Part shown: positions 28,529-37,419 of the stretch, one piece after another | Position numbering within the stretch: the stretch's first letter is position 1 | How the letters are laid out: each line of letters begins with the position of its first letter | Source of the DNA: Corynebacterium marambiense | GTDB lineage: Bacteria; Actinomycetota; Actinomycetes; Mycobacteriales; Mycobacteriaceae | Assembly (NCBI RefSeq): GCF_016342275.1 | Contig: NZ_JAEIOT010000015.1 | Location: 62,001 to 126,000, forward strand | Length of the DNA stretch: 64,000 nucleotides | Direction of reading: 5' to 3' | Program-made: the position numbers and the translations under genes | Notes under the pieces: model-generated | Seen by the model: only the letters and a program-made list of their open reading frames with translations | Told to the model about the DNA's origin: nothing | The model's database searches: none

Positions 28529-29014
28529 ATGGCCAACAGCAGTGACCGCAACACCGGCAATACCCCCGTCCATACCGCAGAGGTGCACGTCCGGTGGTCC
28601 GACTTCGACCGCTTCGGCCACCTCAACAACGCCGCCTACATCGAGCTGGCCCAGGAGGCCAGGAACATTTTCGCGCTCGAGGAGTTCATCGGCCGGGGCC
28701 ACGAGGTTCCCGCCGTGTTCATCCGCAGGTTGGACGCCAGCTACATGAGCCCGATCCTCCCGGACACCTCCACCGTCGTCGTTGAGACCCGGGTGACCCG
28801 GGTCGGACGGACGTCCTTCACCACGAGCCAGTCCATCATCGACCGGCACGGCACCGTGGCCTGCATCATCGAGTGCGTCCAGATCGCCGTCGACCTCAAA
28901 ACCTCCACCCCGCGGGCCATCACCGCCAACGAACTCAAGGTGCTCAGCCGCGCGGCTGGCACCGACGTCACAGGCGAGGCCAGTGTGACGCAGGAGGAGG
29001 CGGAACCCGAGTGA
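28529..29014 (+). CDS. Acyl-CoA thioesterase, hotdog fold (YbgC/FadM type)
   Basis: Predicted thioesterase of 161 residues acting on acyl-CoA or similar thioesters. The 4-hydroxybenzoyl-CoA thioesterase signature VRWSDFDRFGHLNNAAYIEL carries the catalytic Asp and the conserved HxNNxxY. The hotdog fold covers about residues 10-140; the tail is acidic. It overlaps the next gene by 4 bp (GTGA at 29011), so the two are probably coupled. Substrate unknown. Confidence 0.88.
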   Translation: MANSSDRNTGNTPVHTAEVHVRWSDFDRFGHLNNAAYIELAQEARNIFALEEFIGRGHEVPAVFIRRLDASYMSPILPDTSTVVVETRVTRVGRTSFTTSQSIIDRHGTVACIIECVQIAVDLKTSTPRAITANELKVLSRAAGTDVTGEASVTQEEAEPE

Positions 29015-29670
29015 CCGAGACGCTCACCGTCACCGCCGGTGCTGGGGGATTACGGGCGCTGCTGTCACGGGCCACCGGCATCGACGCGGACGCCTCCGCC
29101 CGCTTCCGGCAGTACACAGACGGCACCGTCGACGTGTTCGTCACCACCCCGTTCGACGTGATCGCCGCCCGCCGGGTCGAGGGCACCGCTGGGCGGGACG
29201 GAGCTGTCGTGAGGGCCGCGGACCTCCGGGACGCCCTCACCGAGGGGCGCACCGAGATCGGTCCGGCCTGTGACGTCGCGTGGCCCGGGGCACTTCCTCC
29301 GGCAATCGGTTTCGCCCTTCTCGACACCCTCCCGGTGACGGTCGTGCGGCAGCTCGCGGACCAGGGGCAGGCACTCGCCCGCCAGTTCTCCGGGCCGCTC
29401 GGACCACCGCAATCCCTGCTCGACCAGACGGTGCTCACCGTCACCGCATCCGACAGTGCGGGCGCGGACTCCTCCGGAGACGCCGGTGCCGCGGAGATAA
29501 CGATGCGCATGGTGTTTACCTGCACCTCCCTGGGACTGATCCCGGGTGCCGCGGCCCCGGAGTCCATCCCGCGTCATCTGCGGGTCTCCACGTCGGGAAC
29601 CTGGGTCCGCGTGGACGCGCCCTTTGGTAGCGTCTACCGAAACACCCGCCAGTCGGTACTCCAGCTCTGA
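29011..29670 (+). CDS. Conserved hypothetical protein coupled to thioesterase
   Basis: Protein of 219 residues starting with GTG 29011 inside the stop of the thioesterase gene. I do not recognise a domain. It is Ala/Thr/Asp-rich, soluble, without signal peptide or membrane segment, and ends YRNTRQSVLQL. Coding periodicity is strong. Actinobacteria commonly have such a protein beside the thioesterase and glbO, which suggests shared function, but none is known. Convergent with glbO. Confidence 0.8.
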   Translation: MTETLTVTAGAGGLRALLSRATGIDADASARFRQYTDGTVDVFVTTPFDVIAARRVEGTAGRDGAVVRAADLRDALTEGRTEIGPACDVAWPGALPPAIGFALLDTLPVTVVRQLADQGQALARQFSGPLGPPQSLLDQTVLTVTASDSAGADSSGDAGAAEITMRMVFTCTSLGLIPGAAAPESIPRHLRVSTSGTWVRVDAPFGSVYRNTRQSVLQL

Positions 29671-29701
29671 TCCGGCACCGCAGTGTCCGCCGGGCCGGGG
29701 C

Positions 29702-30100
29702 TCAGTCGAACCGGTTGACCAGCATGTCCGCGACGCGCACCATGTGTTCCCACAGTGCCGCGCGGTACGGGGCGGGCAGTGTCTCCTCGTCGACGGTGTC
29801 GATGGCGGCGGCCATCATCTCCAGCCAGCGGTCCCGCTCCGCGACGCCGATCGAGAACGGGTGGTGTCGCATCCGGAGCCGGGGATGGCCCCGGTTCTCG
29901 CTGAAGGTCTGCGGGCCGCCCCAGTACTGGGCGAGAAACCACTTGAGGCGCGCCTCGGCCCCCTCCCAGTCATCGTGCGGATACATCGGCCCGATGAGAT
30001 CGTCGTCGCGCACGTGCATGTAGAAACGGTGCACGATCGTCGAGAAAGTCGCCTCGCCTCCGACGGCCTCGTAGAAGCTGGTCGGCTGGTTCTCCGCCAT
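29702..30100 (-). CDS. glbO: Group II truncated haemoglobin GlbO
   Basis: Oxygen-binding haem protein of 132 residues with the two-over-two globin fold. Family features seen are FYEAVGGEATF, the Tyr-containing FYMHV, WGGPQTF with the conserved Trp, and the proximal His in MRHHPFSIG. It starts 1 bp after the mscS stop, so it is translationally coupled. In mycobacteria GlbO assists oxygen supply and respiration under low oxygen; here that is inference. Confidence 0.94.
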   Translation of the reverse strand: MAENQPTSFYEAVGGEATFSTIVHRFYMHVRDDDLIGPMYPHDDWEGAEARLKWFLAQYWGGPQTFSENRGHPRLRMRHHPFSIGVAERDRWLEMMAAAIDTVDEETLPAPYRAALWEHMVRVADMLVNRFD

Positions 30101-30101
30101 G

Positions 30102-31094
30102 TCAGTTCTCCTTCACTGTGGGGCCTGTCGGGCCCGCGGTTCCGGCGGTGGTAGACGGCTCGGCGCTGATGCCAATGCCGTTGGGGTAGGGCACCGAGAT
30201 TCCCTGTCTTTGCAGGTCGGTGATGATCCGGCCGAGAAGCTCTCGGCGCGTGGCCCACTGAGTACCGGCGACGACTTTTACCCGGACCCGGATGAGCAGG
30301 TGATCCACCGCCAGCGCGTGCACCCCGTCGACTTCGGGCTCGCTGAGGATGGAGTCCTTCAGACCCTCATCCGCGGCCGCAGCGCGGGCGGCGTCCCCGA
30401 TGGCCTTCTTCGCTTCTTCGACGTCGTTCGATAGTCCGACCGGAACGTCAATCCGTGCGACGGCGTGTCCCTTGGTGGAGTTACCGACCCGCTGGATCAG
30501 TCCGTTGCGGACGAACCACAGGGTGCCGTCAACGTCGCGGATGGTGGTCAGCCGCAGGGAGACGCCCTCGACCGTGCCGACCGCATCCCCGACGTCGATG
30601 GAGTCCCCGACGCCGTACTGGTCCTCGATGAGCATGAAGATCCCGGAGAGGAAGTCCTTCACCAGCGACTGCGCGCCGAAGCCCAGGGCGACACCCGCGA
30701 CGCCGGCGGACGCGACCAGGGGCCCGACCTGCACGCCCAGTTCGGAGAGGATCGCGAGCCCCGCCCAGGTCCACACGAAGATCGCGACGGCGGAACGCGC
30801 CACGGCCGACAGTGTCGTGATCCTGGCCTCCCGGCGTTCCCGGTCACGCGTTCCCTCGGGAACGAGGTCCACCGACTCACCGAACAGCGAGTGGCCGGGC
30901 CCGCGTTCGATCGCGTGCCGGGAGACCCGCCTGATGAGGATGATCAATGCCCACTGGATACTGATGGCCACGACGAGGATCACACCCACCGCGACGGCCA
31001 TCTCGACCAGCCCCTCGGTGTTTAGCCCGTGCCTGTCCTGGAATATATCGCGCAACGTGTCCTTCACGTCTAATGAACCTACCGCGTGCAGCAC
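30102..31094 (-). CDS. mscS: Small-conductance mechanosensitive channel (MscS family)
   Basis: Inner-membrane channel that opens on membrane tension during osmotic downshift. The protein of 330 residues has transmembrane segments at about 33-52 and 92-115, and the pore helix LVASAGVAGVALGFGAQSLV, the MscS hallmark of Ala/Gly packing, followed by the beta domain (EDQYGVGDSIDVGD). The C-terminal tail is Pro/Thr-rich. The first GTG/ATG region is uncertain by about 10 codons. It is followed directly by glbO and is divergent from the SDR gene. Confidence 0.91.
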   Translation of the reverse strand: MLHAVGSLDVKDTLRDIFQDRHGLNTEGLVEMAVAVGVILVVAISIQWALIILIRRVSRHAIERGPGHSLFGESVDLVPEGTRDRERREARITTLSAVARSAVAIFVWTWAGLAILSELGVQVGPLVASAGVAGVALGFGAQSLVKDFLSGIFMLIEDQYGVGDSIDVGDAVGTVEGVSLRLTTIRDVDGTLWFVRNGLIQRVGNSTKGHAVARIDVPVGLSNDVEEAKKAIGDAARAAAADEGLKDSILSEPEVDGVHALAVDHLLIRVRVKVVAGTQWATRRELLGRIITDLQRQGISVPYPNGIGISAEPSTTAGTAGPTGPTVKEN

Positions 31095-31114
31095 CGGGAA
31101 CTAGGGTGGGGCCC

Positions 31115-31831
31115 ATGAGAAACCGACCTGTAGCAGTCATCACCGGCGCGACCGGCGGCATCGGGCGCGCCGTCGTCGACAGCCTCGCGCCCGACTTCGA
31201 CATCCTCGCCCTCGGGCGCGATGCCGCCGCGTTGACGGAACTCGATGCGCTCGACCATGTGCGCGCGCTGCGCTGCGACCTCGTCTCGGAACTCCTCGAC
31301 ATCGAACCGGGCGCCGGCTTGCGGGAGATCCTGGAGCTGCCCCGCGTCGACGTCGTGGTGCACGCCGCGGCGGTCGGGCACCGGTTCTCGGTGGAGCAGG
31401 CCACCCCGGAGCAGTGGCGGAGCATGCTCGACCTGAACGTCGTGGTGCCCGCGGAACTCACCCGCCGGCTGCTGCCGGCGCTGCGGGCGGCCGAGGGAAC
31501 CGTGGTGTTCATCAACTCTGGGGCGGGCCACGGTGCCCACCCGGGAACGACGTTGTACACCGCCACCAAGCACGCGCTGCGCGGTCTGGCGGACAGCCTC
31601 CGCAAGGAGGAAGCGGGCGCCGGGGTGCGCGTCAGCAGCATCGCCCCGGGGCCGACGGACACCCCAATGCTGCGGGGCATCGTCGAGTCTGCGGGTGGAA
31701 CCTACACTCCCGAGCACTACATCGAGCCCGCGGAGGTAGCCGCTGCGGTCCGCCTCGCCGTCACCGCGGGGCCGACCACGCAGCTCACCGATATCGCGGT
31801 CCGGCCCCGCATCGAGCTGGCCGACCGCTAG
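31115..31831 (+). CDS. Short-chain dehydrogenase/reductase
   Basis: NAD(P)-dependent oxidoreductase of 238 residues. Motifs: TGATGGIG cofactor loop near residue 10, HAAAVGH, and catalytic Ser/Tyr/Lys (INSGAG, YTATKHALRG). ATG 31115 is chosen over an upstream frame at 31073, because the latter would overlap the divergent mscS start and adds a poor N-terminus. Its stop overlaps the stop of the convergent FAD gene within a CTAG. Substrate unknown. Confidence 0.9.
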   Translation: MRNRPVAVITGATGGIGRAVVDSLAPDFDILALGRDAAALTELDALDHVRALRCDLVSELLDIEPGAGLREILELPRVDVVVHAAAVGHRFSVEQATPEQWRSMLDLNVVVPAELTRRLLPALRAAEGTVVFINSGAGHGAHPGTTLYTATKHALRGLADSLRKEEAGAGVRVSSIAPGPTDTPMLRGIVESAGGTYTPEHYIEPAEVAAAVRLAVTAGPTTQLTDIAVRPRIELADR

Positions 31832-33765
31832 ACCCGCGCGGACACCGCAGCCAGGGCGTGCACGGCGGCGGCGTCGGTCGTCTGCAGTAGCGTCGCATCG
31901 GTGCCCGGCATCGGGCTGATCATGGTGTCTGGCATCTGCGCGTGGGTGGGGATCCCGATGAGGTGGAGCCGCGGATCCGGGGCCCCGTCGGCGGTGATCA
32001 CCCGCTGCGTCACCGGATCGACCTCGGGGGAGGGTGTCGTCGAACCGTCGGACAGGCGGAACACCCGGATCCGGCCCCGCTGCAGCAGATCCCGCATGAG
32101 TGGTTCGGCAGTGGTGCGCACATCGGGTGCCGGGAGGCGGGCATCGAGCAGCGTCCGCGCGGTGGCCGCGCGGTCCGTGGTGGGGGAGTGCATCCGGTAC
32201 CCACCGTCGGTTACCCCGACGGTGGGGTGCGCCCCGAGGAAGGAGACGACGCCGGCGTCGATGAGGGCGAGGAGTTCCCGCGTGCGGAAGGCCGGGGGAC
32301 CGGAACCCGCCAGCCTGCCCAGCGCCATCATCCAGGCGTAGCGGCCGCGCCGGGAGTCCGGCGTGTAGCGGCCGTTAGCCCCGAGGACTGAGACGGTCTT
32401 GCGTGCCGACGCGATCGACCACAGGCCCTCCTTCCGCGCGCTATCCCGGCCAGCTGCGGCGTGGGTGATGTCCGCCGTCAGGCCGTCCGCGACGGCGGTG
32501 GTGAACTCCTCGGGGGACAGTGGTCCGATGATTCCGCGGGCGGCCAGCGGGTCGGCCTCGGCCACGGGGTCGAAGACGGGGTGTGCCGGGATCCGGCCCA
32601 CCAGTGCCCGGGGAATGTCCGCTACCGGGGTGTGGTCAATGAGCCCGACGAGTTCCGCCGGATCCATGGCCAGGTCACGGTGGACCCGGTGCAGCGCACG
32701 GTAGTACGCCTCGTGGGCGTCCCGGGCGACGGCGGGCCACACCTGCTCCCCGAAATCGATCGGTGTGTCACCCGGGGAGAGCTCCCGGACGACCTCCCGC
32801 AGCCTGCGGTGCGGCATCCGGGGTGGCAGCGTGTGGTACTCGGATTTCGGGAACAACGGGTAGCCACGACCCGATGCCGCGACGATCCGTGGTTCGCGGC
32901 CGGAGGGGAGGTACCGCAGCCTGGAGCGCGCCGCGGGGTCATCCACGAATCGTCCGCCGCGGCCCGCGGTGAGGAGGATCATCGCATCGAAGAACCCCAT
33001 ACCCAGACCCCGGACCAGCACAGTGGCGCCCGGTTCAACCCGGTCGAGCGGCTGGTCAGCGGGATTCCCGGGCCTGATCCACGTCAGGTCGTCCGAGGCA
33101 TCTAATTGTTCGGCGTTTTCCGGTAGTGAGAGCTGCCAGCCGGGGGCGATTACCGTCGCACCCGCCCTGATCACGGAGCCGTCCGCGAGGGTGATCTCGT
33201 CGGTTCCGTCGGCTGCCGCGGCGAGTGCCACTGCGCGGCTGCGGTGGTGGTGAAGCGTGATGGAGGGCGGTAGCCTGCGCCTGGTCACGTCGAGGAACCA
33301 CCGCAGGTACGCACCGTAGAGGCGACGGCTCGGGTTCGACTCCGGCCGGGTCGCCCGGAGTTCATCGGAGAAGGCGATCGCCACCGCCGGGGCCGGGCGG
33401 TACATACGGAACATCTCGGCCACCGGGGCATCGATCCCGGCTTCGTCAGGTTTCTCCCCGCGCAGCAACTGAATCCACTCATAGAGCGTCGGGCCCCGGA
33501 ACACCGGGGCGGAAACGGTGGAACCAGGTTCGGTGAACATGGTCACCGCCCCGGCGAGGGTATTCATACACAGCTCGCTGGGTTGGTCGGTGCGCCAGAT
33601 CTCTCCGGAGCCGTGCTGGGAGTCGTCGATGAGGTGCACCGTCAGTGGTCCCTGATCCGGAATGGCCTGGACGGCGGCGCCGAGCCGCTCCAGCACCGAC
33701 GTGCCGCGCGGCCCGGCGCCGATGATCGCGATTGACTGCGTGGTACCGGGATTCGGGAAAGTCAC
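31828..33765 (-). CDS. FAD/NAD(P)-binding protein (FAD_NAD_binding_9 type)
   Basis: Large flavoprotein-like protein of 645 residues. The N-terminus has the dinucleotide motif IAIIGAGPRGTSVLERL, typical of the FAD/NAD(P)-binding domain 9 family. Further blocks are APGWQLSLPE, LVRGLGMGFFDAMILLT and a C-terminal IGIPTHAQMPDT. The family resembles ornithine N-monooxygenases but has no assigned reaction. It lies 26 bp after pepN on the same strand and may be co-transcribed. Confidence 0.85.
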   Translation of the reverse strand: MTFPNPGTTQSIAIIGAGPRGTSVLERLGAAVQAIPDQGPLTVHLIDDSQHGSGEIWRTDQPSELCMNTLAGAVTMFTEPGSTVSAPVFRGPTLYEWIQLLRGEKPDEAGIDAPVAEMFRMYRPAPAVAIAFSDELRATRPESNPSRRLYGAYLRWFLDVTRRRLPPSITLHHHRSRAVALAAAADGTDEITLADGSVIRAGATVIAPGWQLSLPENAEQLDASDDLTWIRPGNPADQPLDRVEPGATVLVRGLGMGFFDAMILLTAGRGGRFVDDPAARSRLRYLPSGREPRIVAASGRGYPLFPKSEYHTLPPRMPHRRLREVVRELSPGDTPIDFGEQVWPAVARDAHEAYYRALHRVHRDLAMDPAELVGLIDHTPVADIPRALVGRIPAHPVFDPVAEADPLAARGIIGPLSPEEFTTAVADGLTADITHAAAGRDSARKEGLWSIASARKTVSVLGANGRYTPDSRRGRYAWMMALGRLAGSGPPAFRTRELLALIDAGVVSFLGAHPTVGVTDGGYRMHSPTTDRAATARTLLDARLPAPDVRTTAEPLMRDLLQRGRIRVFRLSDGSTTPSPEVDPVTQRVITADGAPDPRLHLIGIPTHAQMPDTMISPMPGTDATLLQTTDAAAVHALAAVSARV

Positions 33766-33791
33766 ACAGTCAGGCTAGTCCAGCAGTCCGG

Positions 33792-36413
33792 TCACTCGCC
33801 GGCGTCGACCGCCCGGTTGCGCAATGCCCGCTCGACACGGTCCCGGCCCTCGGCGACGACGCGCTTGAGGCCCGCGGGGTGCTCACCGTCGAGGAACACG
33901 CCGGCACGGGCGACGCCCTCCTCGGTGATGTCCCACGACGGGTAAAGCCCGTTGAGTGCGGCCAGCGCCATCTCAGGGGTGGCATCGCGCCAGAAGCCGG
34001 GAGCCAGCTCAAAGTAGGCTTCGTTGAATTGCTGGAGGTTCGGCGCGGACCCGGACCAGGTCAGTCCCTCGATCTTGTGCCGGATCGCCAGGTTCGACAA
34101 TTCGGACCCGGGATCGGTGACTTCGGCAAAGATCTCCTTCTTCCGCTCCGGGGTGTTCACCGCGGCGTGCGCGGCCCATGCCCACTTCCGGCTGTCGGAG
34201 GAACCGTCGCGGGCGAGCTCCGCCTCGATCGCGGCCTCCGGATCCTCGATCTCCCCGGCGGCGATGAGCGCGGCCAGCGCCCGCCACCGTAGGTCGTTGT
34301 CGACCTCGACGCCGTCGATGGGGGAGACCCCGTCGCGGATCTGCGTGAATAAATCGATCTGCTCGGCCGTGTCCGCGCCCAGTTTCCGGCGGGACAGCAC
34401 CTGCAAGAACGTCAGCTGGGCGTCCGAACCCGGCTCAGCCTTCCGGGCACCGTCGAGAAGGGCGTCCGCGAGCAGTGTCTTTCCGGTCTCCTCTGCCCAG
34501 GTCGGGTCGGCGTAGTTCGCCAGGGCACTCGACGCCTGGGTGAGGATCCGCTCGAGGACTGCGATCTCCGTCTCCGCGGAAGAGCCCCGGGCCACGAGAT
34601 TGATGAAGTCACGGGCCCGCATCCGCCCGTCGCGGACCATCTCCCACGTCGCCGACCAACACAACGTGCGCGGCATCGGATCCTTGATGCGGTCGATGTT
34701 GTGCAGCACGAAATCCAGGGAATCGGCGTCGAGATGGGTCAGGCAGTAGGTCAGATCGTCGTCGTTGACCAGGACGAGATCGGCGCGCTCGGTGCCGACG
34801 AGATCAGGGATCTCCGTGAATTCGCCCGAGACGTCCAGCTCGATACGCTTCACACGACGCACCATCCCGTCGGAGAGTGAGTACAGGCCCACGGCCACGC
34901 GGTGGTCACGTAGCTCCCCAGCGCCCGGCTCCGCACCGTGCTGGCGGATCCCGAAGGAGATGTACCTGTCGCCCGACACCTCGAACTCGGCGGCGAGGGT
35001 GTTTACGCCCGTGGTCTTGAGCCACTGATTTGCCCAGTCGGACAGGTCACGGCCCGAGGCCTCCTCGAGGGCCCGGAGCAGATCGTCGAAGGTTGCGTTG
35101 CCGTAGGCGTGCGTGGCGAAGTGCCGGCGGACACCGGCGAAAAACTCCTCCCGGCCGACGTAGGCGGCGAGCTGCTTCAACACACTCGCGCCCTTGGCGT
35201 AGGTGATGCCATCGAAGTTCTGTTCCACCGTCTCGATGTCGCTCGCATCCGTGGTGATCGGGTGCGTCGACGGCAGCTGGTCCTGGCTGTAGGCCCAGGA
35301 CTTCTCAATGTTCGCGAACGTCACCCACGCGGAGTCGTACTCCGTGGCCTCGGCCTGGCTGATCGCGGCGGACCAGGTAGCGAAGGACTCGTTCAGCCAC
35401 AGATCATCCCACCAGCGCATCGTCACCAGATCGCCGAACCACATGTGCGCCAGCTCGTGGAGGATGGTGTCGCAGCGGCGCTCGTAGCGGTACCGGTTCA
35501 CCTTCGAGGTGAACACGTACTCGTCGCGGTGGGTGACGCAACCGGCGTTCTCCATCGCACCCATGTTGAACTCGGGCACGAAGACCTGGTCGTACTTGTG
35601 GAACGGGTAGGCCATGCCGAAGTTCGCGTGGTAAAAGTCGAAGCCCTGCTTCGTCTCGGTGAACAGGCGCTCCGCGTCGAGGCTGTCCGCGACGGACCTC
35701 CGGCAGTAGATGCCCATCGGCACGGTCAGCTCGTGCGGCTGGTCCGCGGGGGTCTCCGGGTGGTGGGTGAGCTCACCGGTCCACTCGTTGCGCACCTCGT
35801 GGTACGGGCCGACACAGATCGCGACGAGGTAGGTCGACAGCCGGTAGTCGATGCGGGAGACATGGGTGGCCGTCCCGTCCGGGCTCTCCGTCACGGTCTG
35901 GTCCGCGTTGGAGATGACCCGCCAGCCGATCGGCGTCGTGATCGTGAGATCGTAGGTGGCCTTGAGATCCGGCTGATCGAAGCACGCGAACATCCGCTTG
36001 GCGTCTGCGGTCTCGAACTGGGTGTACATGTACACTTCGTTGTCCGCGGGATCAACGAAGCGGTGCAGGCCCTGCCCGGTCCGCGAATAGCGACAGTCCG
36101 CCGTGATCCGCAGGGAGTGCGCGCCGGGCTTCAACCCCTTCAGAGTGATGCCGGCGTCCTCGTCGTAGCCATTGTCACCGAGCGTGACGGCGTCGGCTGT
36201 GATGTCCCCACCGTCCAGCAGGACCTCGGACACCCGGGCTGCCCGCAAGTCGATGAAGGTGTCGCCGGCGGTGGACACGGTGAAATCGACGGTGGTGACG
36301 GAGGAGAACTCTGTTTCTCCTCCGGTCAGATCGAGGATGATCCCGTAGTTGTCGACGCAGAGCATCGATGACCGCGTCTGGGCTTCTGCGTGGGTGAGAT
36401 TGGTCGAGGTCAC
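33792..36413 (-). CDS. pepN: Aminopeptidase N, M1 metallopeptidase
   Basis: Cytoplasmic zinc aminopeptidase that removes N-terminal residues from peptides. The protein of 873 residues carries GAMEN (285-289) for recognition of the free N-terminus, the zinc motif HELAH (319-323) and third ligand Glu342 in LWLNESF, so the active site is complete. The C-terminal half is the ERAP1-like helical domain. It is divergent from the mycothiol-linked nitroreductase gene, as in mycobacteria (Rv2467 and Rv2466c). Confidence 0.95.
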   Translation of the reverse strand: MTSTNLTHAEAQTRSSMLCVDNYGIILDLTGGETEFSSVTTVDFTVSTAGDTFIDLRAARVSEVLLDGGDITADAVTLGDNGYDEDAGITLKGLKPGAHSLRITADCRYSRTGQGLHRFVDPADNEVYMYTQFETADAKRMFACFDQPDLKATYDLTITTPIGWRVISNADQTVTESPDGTATHVSRIDYRLSTYLVAICVGPYHEVRNEWTGELTHHPETPADQPHELTVPMGIYCRRSVADSLDAERLFTETKQGFDFYHANFGMAYPFHKYDQVFVPEFNMGAMENAGCVTHRDEYVFTSKVNRYRYERRCDTILHELAHMWFGDLVTMRWWDDLWLNESFATWSAAISQAEATEYDSAWVTFANIEKSWAYSQDQLPSTHPITTDASDIETVEQNFDGITYAKGASVLKQLAAYVGREEFFAGVRRHFATHAYGNATFDDLLRALEEASGRDLSDWANQWLKTTGVNTLAAEFEVSGDRYISFGIRQHGAEPGAGELRDHRVAVGLYSLSDGMVRRVKRIELDVSGEFTEIPDLVGTERADLVLVNDDDLTYCLTHLDADSLDFVLHNIDRIKDPMPRTLCWSATWEMVRDGRMRARDFINLVARGSSAETEIAVLERILTQASSALANYADPTWAEETGKTLLADALLDGARKAEPGSDAQLTFLQVLSRRKLGADTAEQIDLFTQIRDGVSPIDGVEVDNDLRWRALAALIAAGEIEDPEAAIEAELARDGSSDSRKWAWAAHAAVNTPERKKEIFAEVTDPGSELSNLAIRHKIEGLTWSGSAPNLQQFNEAYFELAPGFWRDATPEMALAALNGLYPSWDITEEGVARAGVFLDGEHPAGLKRVVAEGRDRVERALRNRAVDAGE

Positions 36414-36572
36414 GTAACCCGAACTCCTGTCTGTGTGGACTGCTGCGGAATCGTTGCGACGAACCGCTCTATCAGGTGGGAACGAAAAAAGTGCACCCGT
36501 ACCGCGGCTGGAACCGGGGGGAGGAGGAAGGACACCTGTTCGGGTGCCCCCTACCCGGGAAGCGGTACTACA

Positions 36573-36659
36573 TGCCCAGGATACGGGCGACTATGTGCCC
36601 AGGATACGGACATGGGAGAAGGCAGGGAGTGCCTGGTCCGGAAAAGGACATATCCTGGG
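36573..36659. repeat. Direct and inverted repeats in the pepN-nitroreductase intergenic region
   Basis: TGCCCAGGATACGG occurs twice (36573-36586 and 36596-36609), 23 bp apart, and its core appears inverted as TATCCTGGG at 36651-36659. The spacing and mixed orientation fit an operator cluster upstream of the gene at 36737. The rest of the 323-bp gap holds no gene. Confidence 0.6.
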
Positions 36660-36736
36660 TGATGCACGACCTGCACGCCGTGCAGCGCCCCCCCGGGCGA
36701 CCGTATACAGGCACCCCAGAGAAAGAAAACAAACCC

Positions 36737-37381
36737 ATGAGTCAGCCTCTGAAATTCTGGTTTGATGTCACCTGTCCGTACGCGTGGATCACGTCCCGTT
36801 GGATCACCGAGGTGGAGAAGGTTCGCGACGTGGACGTCACCTGGATCCCGATGAGCCTCGGCGTCCTCAACGAGGGGCGCGACGAGCTTCCTGAGCAGTA
36901 CCGGCGGATGATGACGACGACGTGGGCACCGGCGCGTGTGTTCGCCCGGATCGCCACCGAGCACCCCGACAAGGTCGGGGAGCTCTACACCGCACTCGGG
37001 ACGAGGATCCACAGCGAGGGGCGGGGAGCGGAGCTCAAGGAGCGCGCCGGCGACGGGGACCTCTCCGACGTGTTGATGCCCCTCGTGCGGGAGGCACTCG
37101 CGGAGGTCGGGCTTGATGAGTCCCTGGCTGACAGTGGAACGGGAACGGACTGGGACGACGCCCTGCGCGGCTTCCATCAACAGGCCATGGACGCCGTCGG
37201 CAACGATGTCGGTACTCCGGTCCTCGAAGTCGCCGGAGCCGCCTTCTTCGGACCCGTGCTGACCCGCATCCCTCGTGGCGAGGAGGCCGGGAAGATCTTC
37301 GACGGTACCGTGGCACTCGCCGGCTACCCGCACTTCTTCGAGCTCAAGCGGTCTCGCACGGAGCGCCCCGAGTTCGACTGA
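36737..37381 (+). CDS. Mycothiol-dependent nitroreductase / DsbA-like oxidoreductase (Rv2466c type)
   Basis: Thioredoxin-fold DsbA-family protein of 214 residues. The opening KFWFDVTCPYAWITSRW contains the CPYA redox site and matches the Rv2466c type, which uses mycothiol to reduce nitro compounds and responds to oxidative stress. The helical insertion covers about residues 60-150, and VAGAAFFGPVL carries the substrate-side loop. ATG 36737 is chosen as the family N-terminus; the upstream frame is non-coding. Gene context pepN - this gene - rpiB is as in M. tuberculosis, except that a radical SAM gene is inserted. Confidence 0.88.
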   Translation: MSQPLKFWFDVTCPYAWITSRWITEVEKVRDVDVTWIPMSLGVLNEGRDELPEQYRRMMTTTWAPARVFARIATEHPDKVGELYTALGTRIHSEGRGAELKERAGDGDLSDVLMPLVREALAEVGLDESLADSGTGTDWDDALRGFHQQAMDAVGNDVGTPVLEVAGAAFFGPVLTRIPRGEEAGKIFDGTVALAGYPHFFELKRSRTERPEFD

Positions 37382-37419
37382 TCCGGGGATGGGGGCACGG
37401 TGCCGGCGGATGGTGGGCG

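Noticed and set aside
34938-36371. 477-codon open frame opposite pepN, and a 622-codon frame opposite valS at 49048-50916
   Set aside because: Both lie fully within genes with complete catalytic motifs and have no recognisable family.
36477-36540. SigH-type promoter before the nitroreductase gene
   Set aside because: GGGAAC and GGAACC boxes exist, but no GTT -10 lies at the required spacing.
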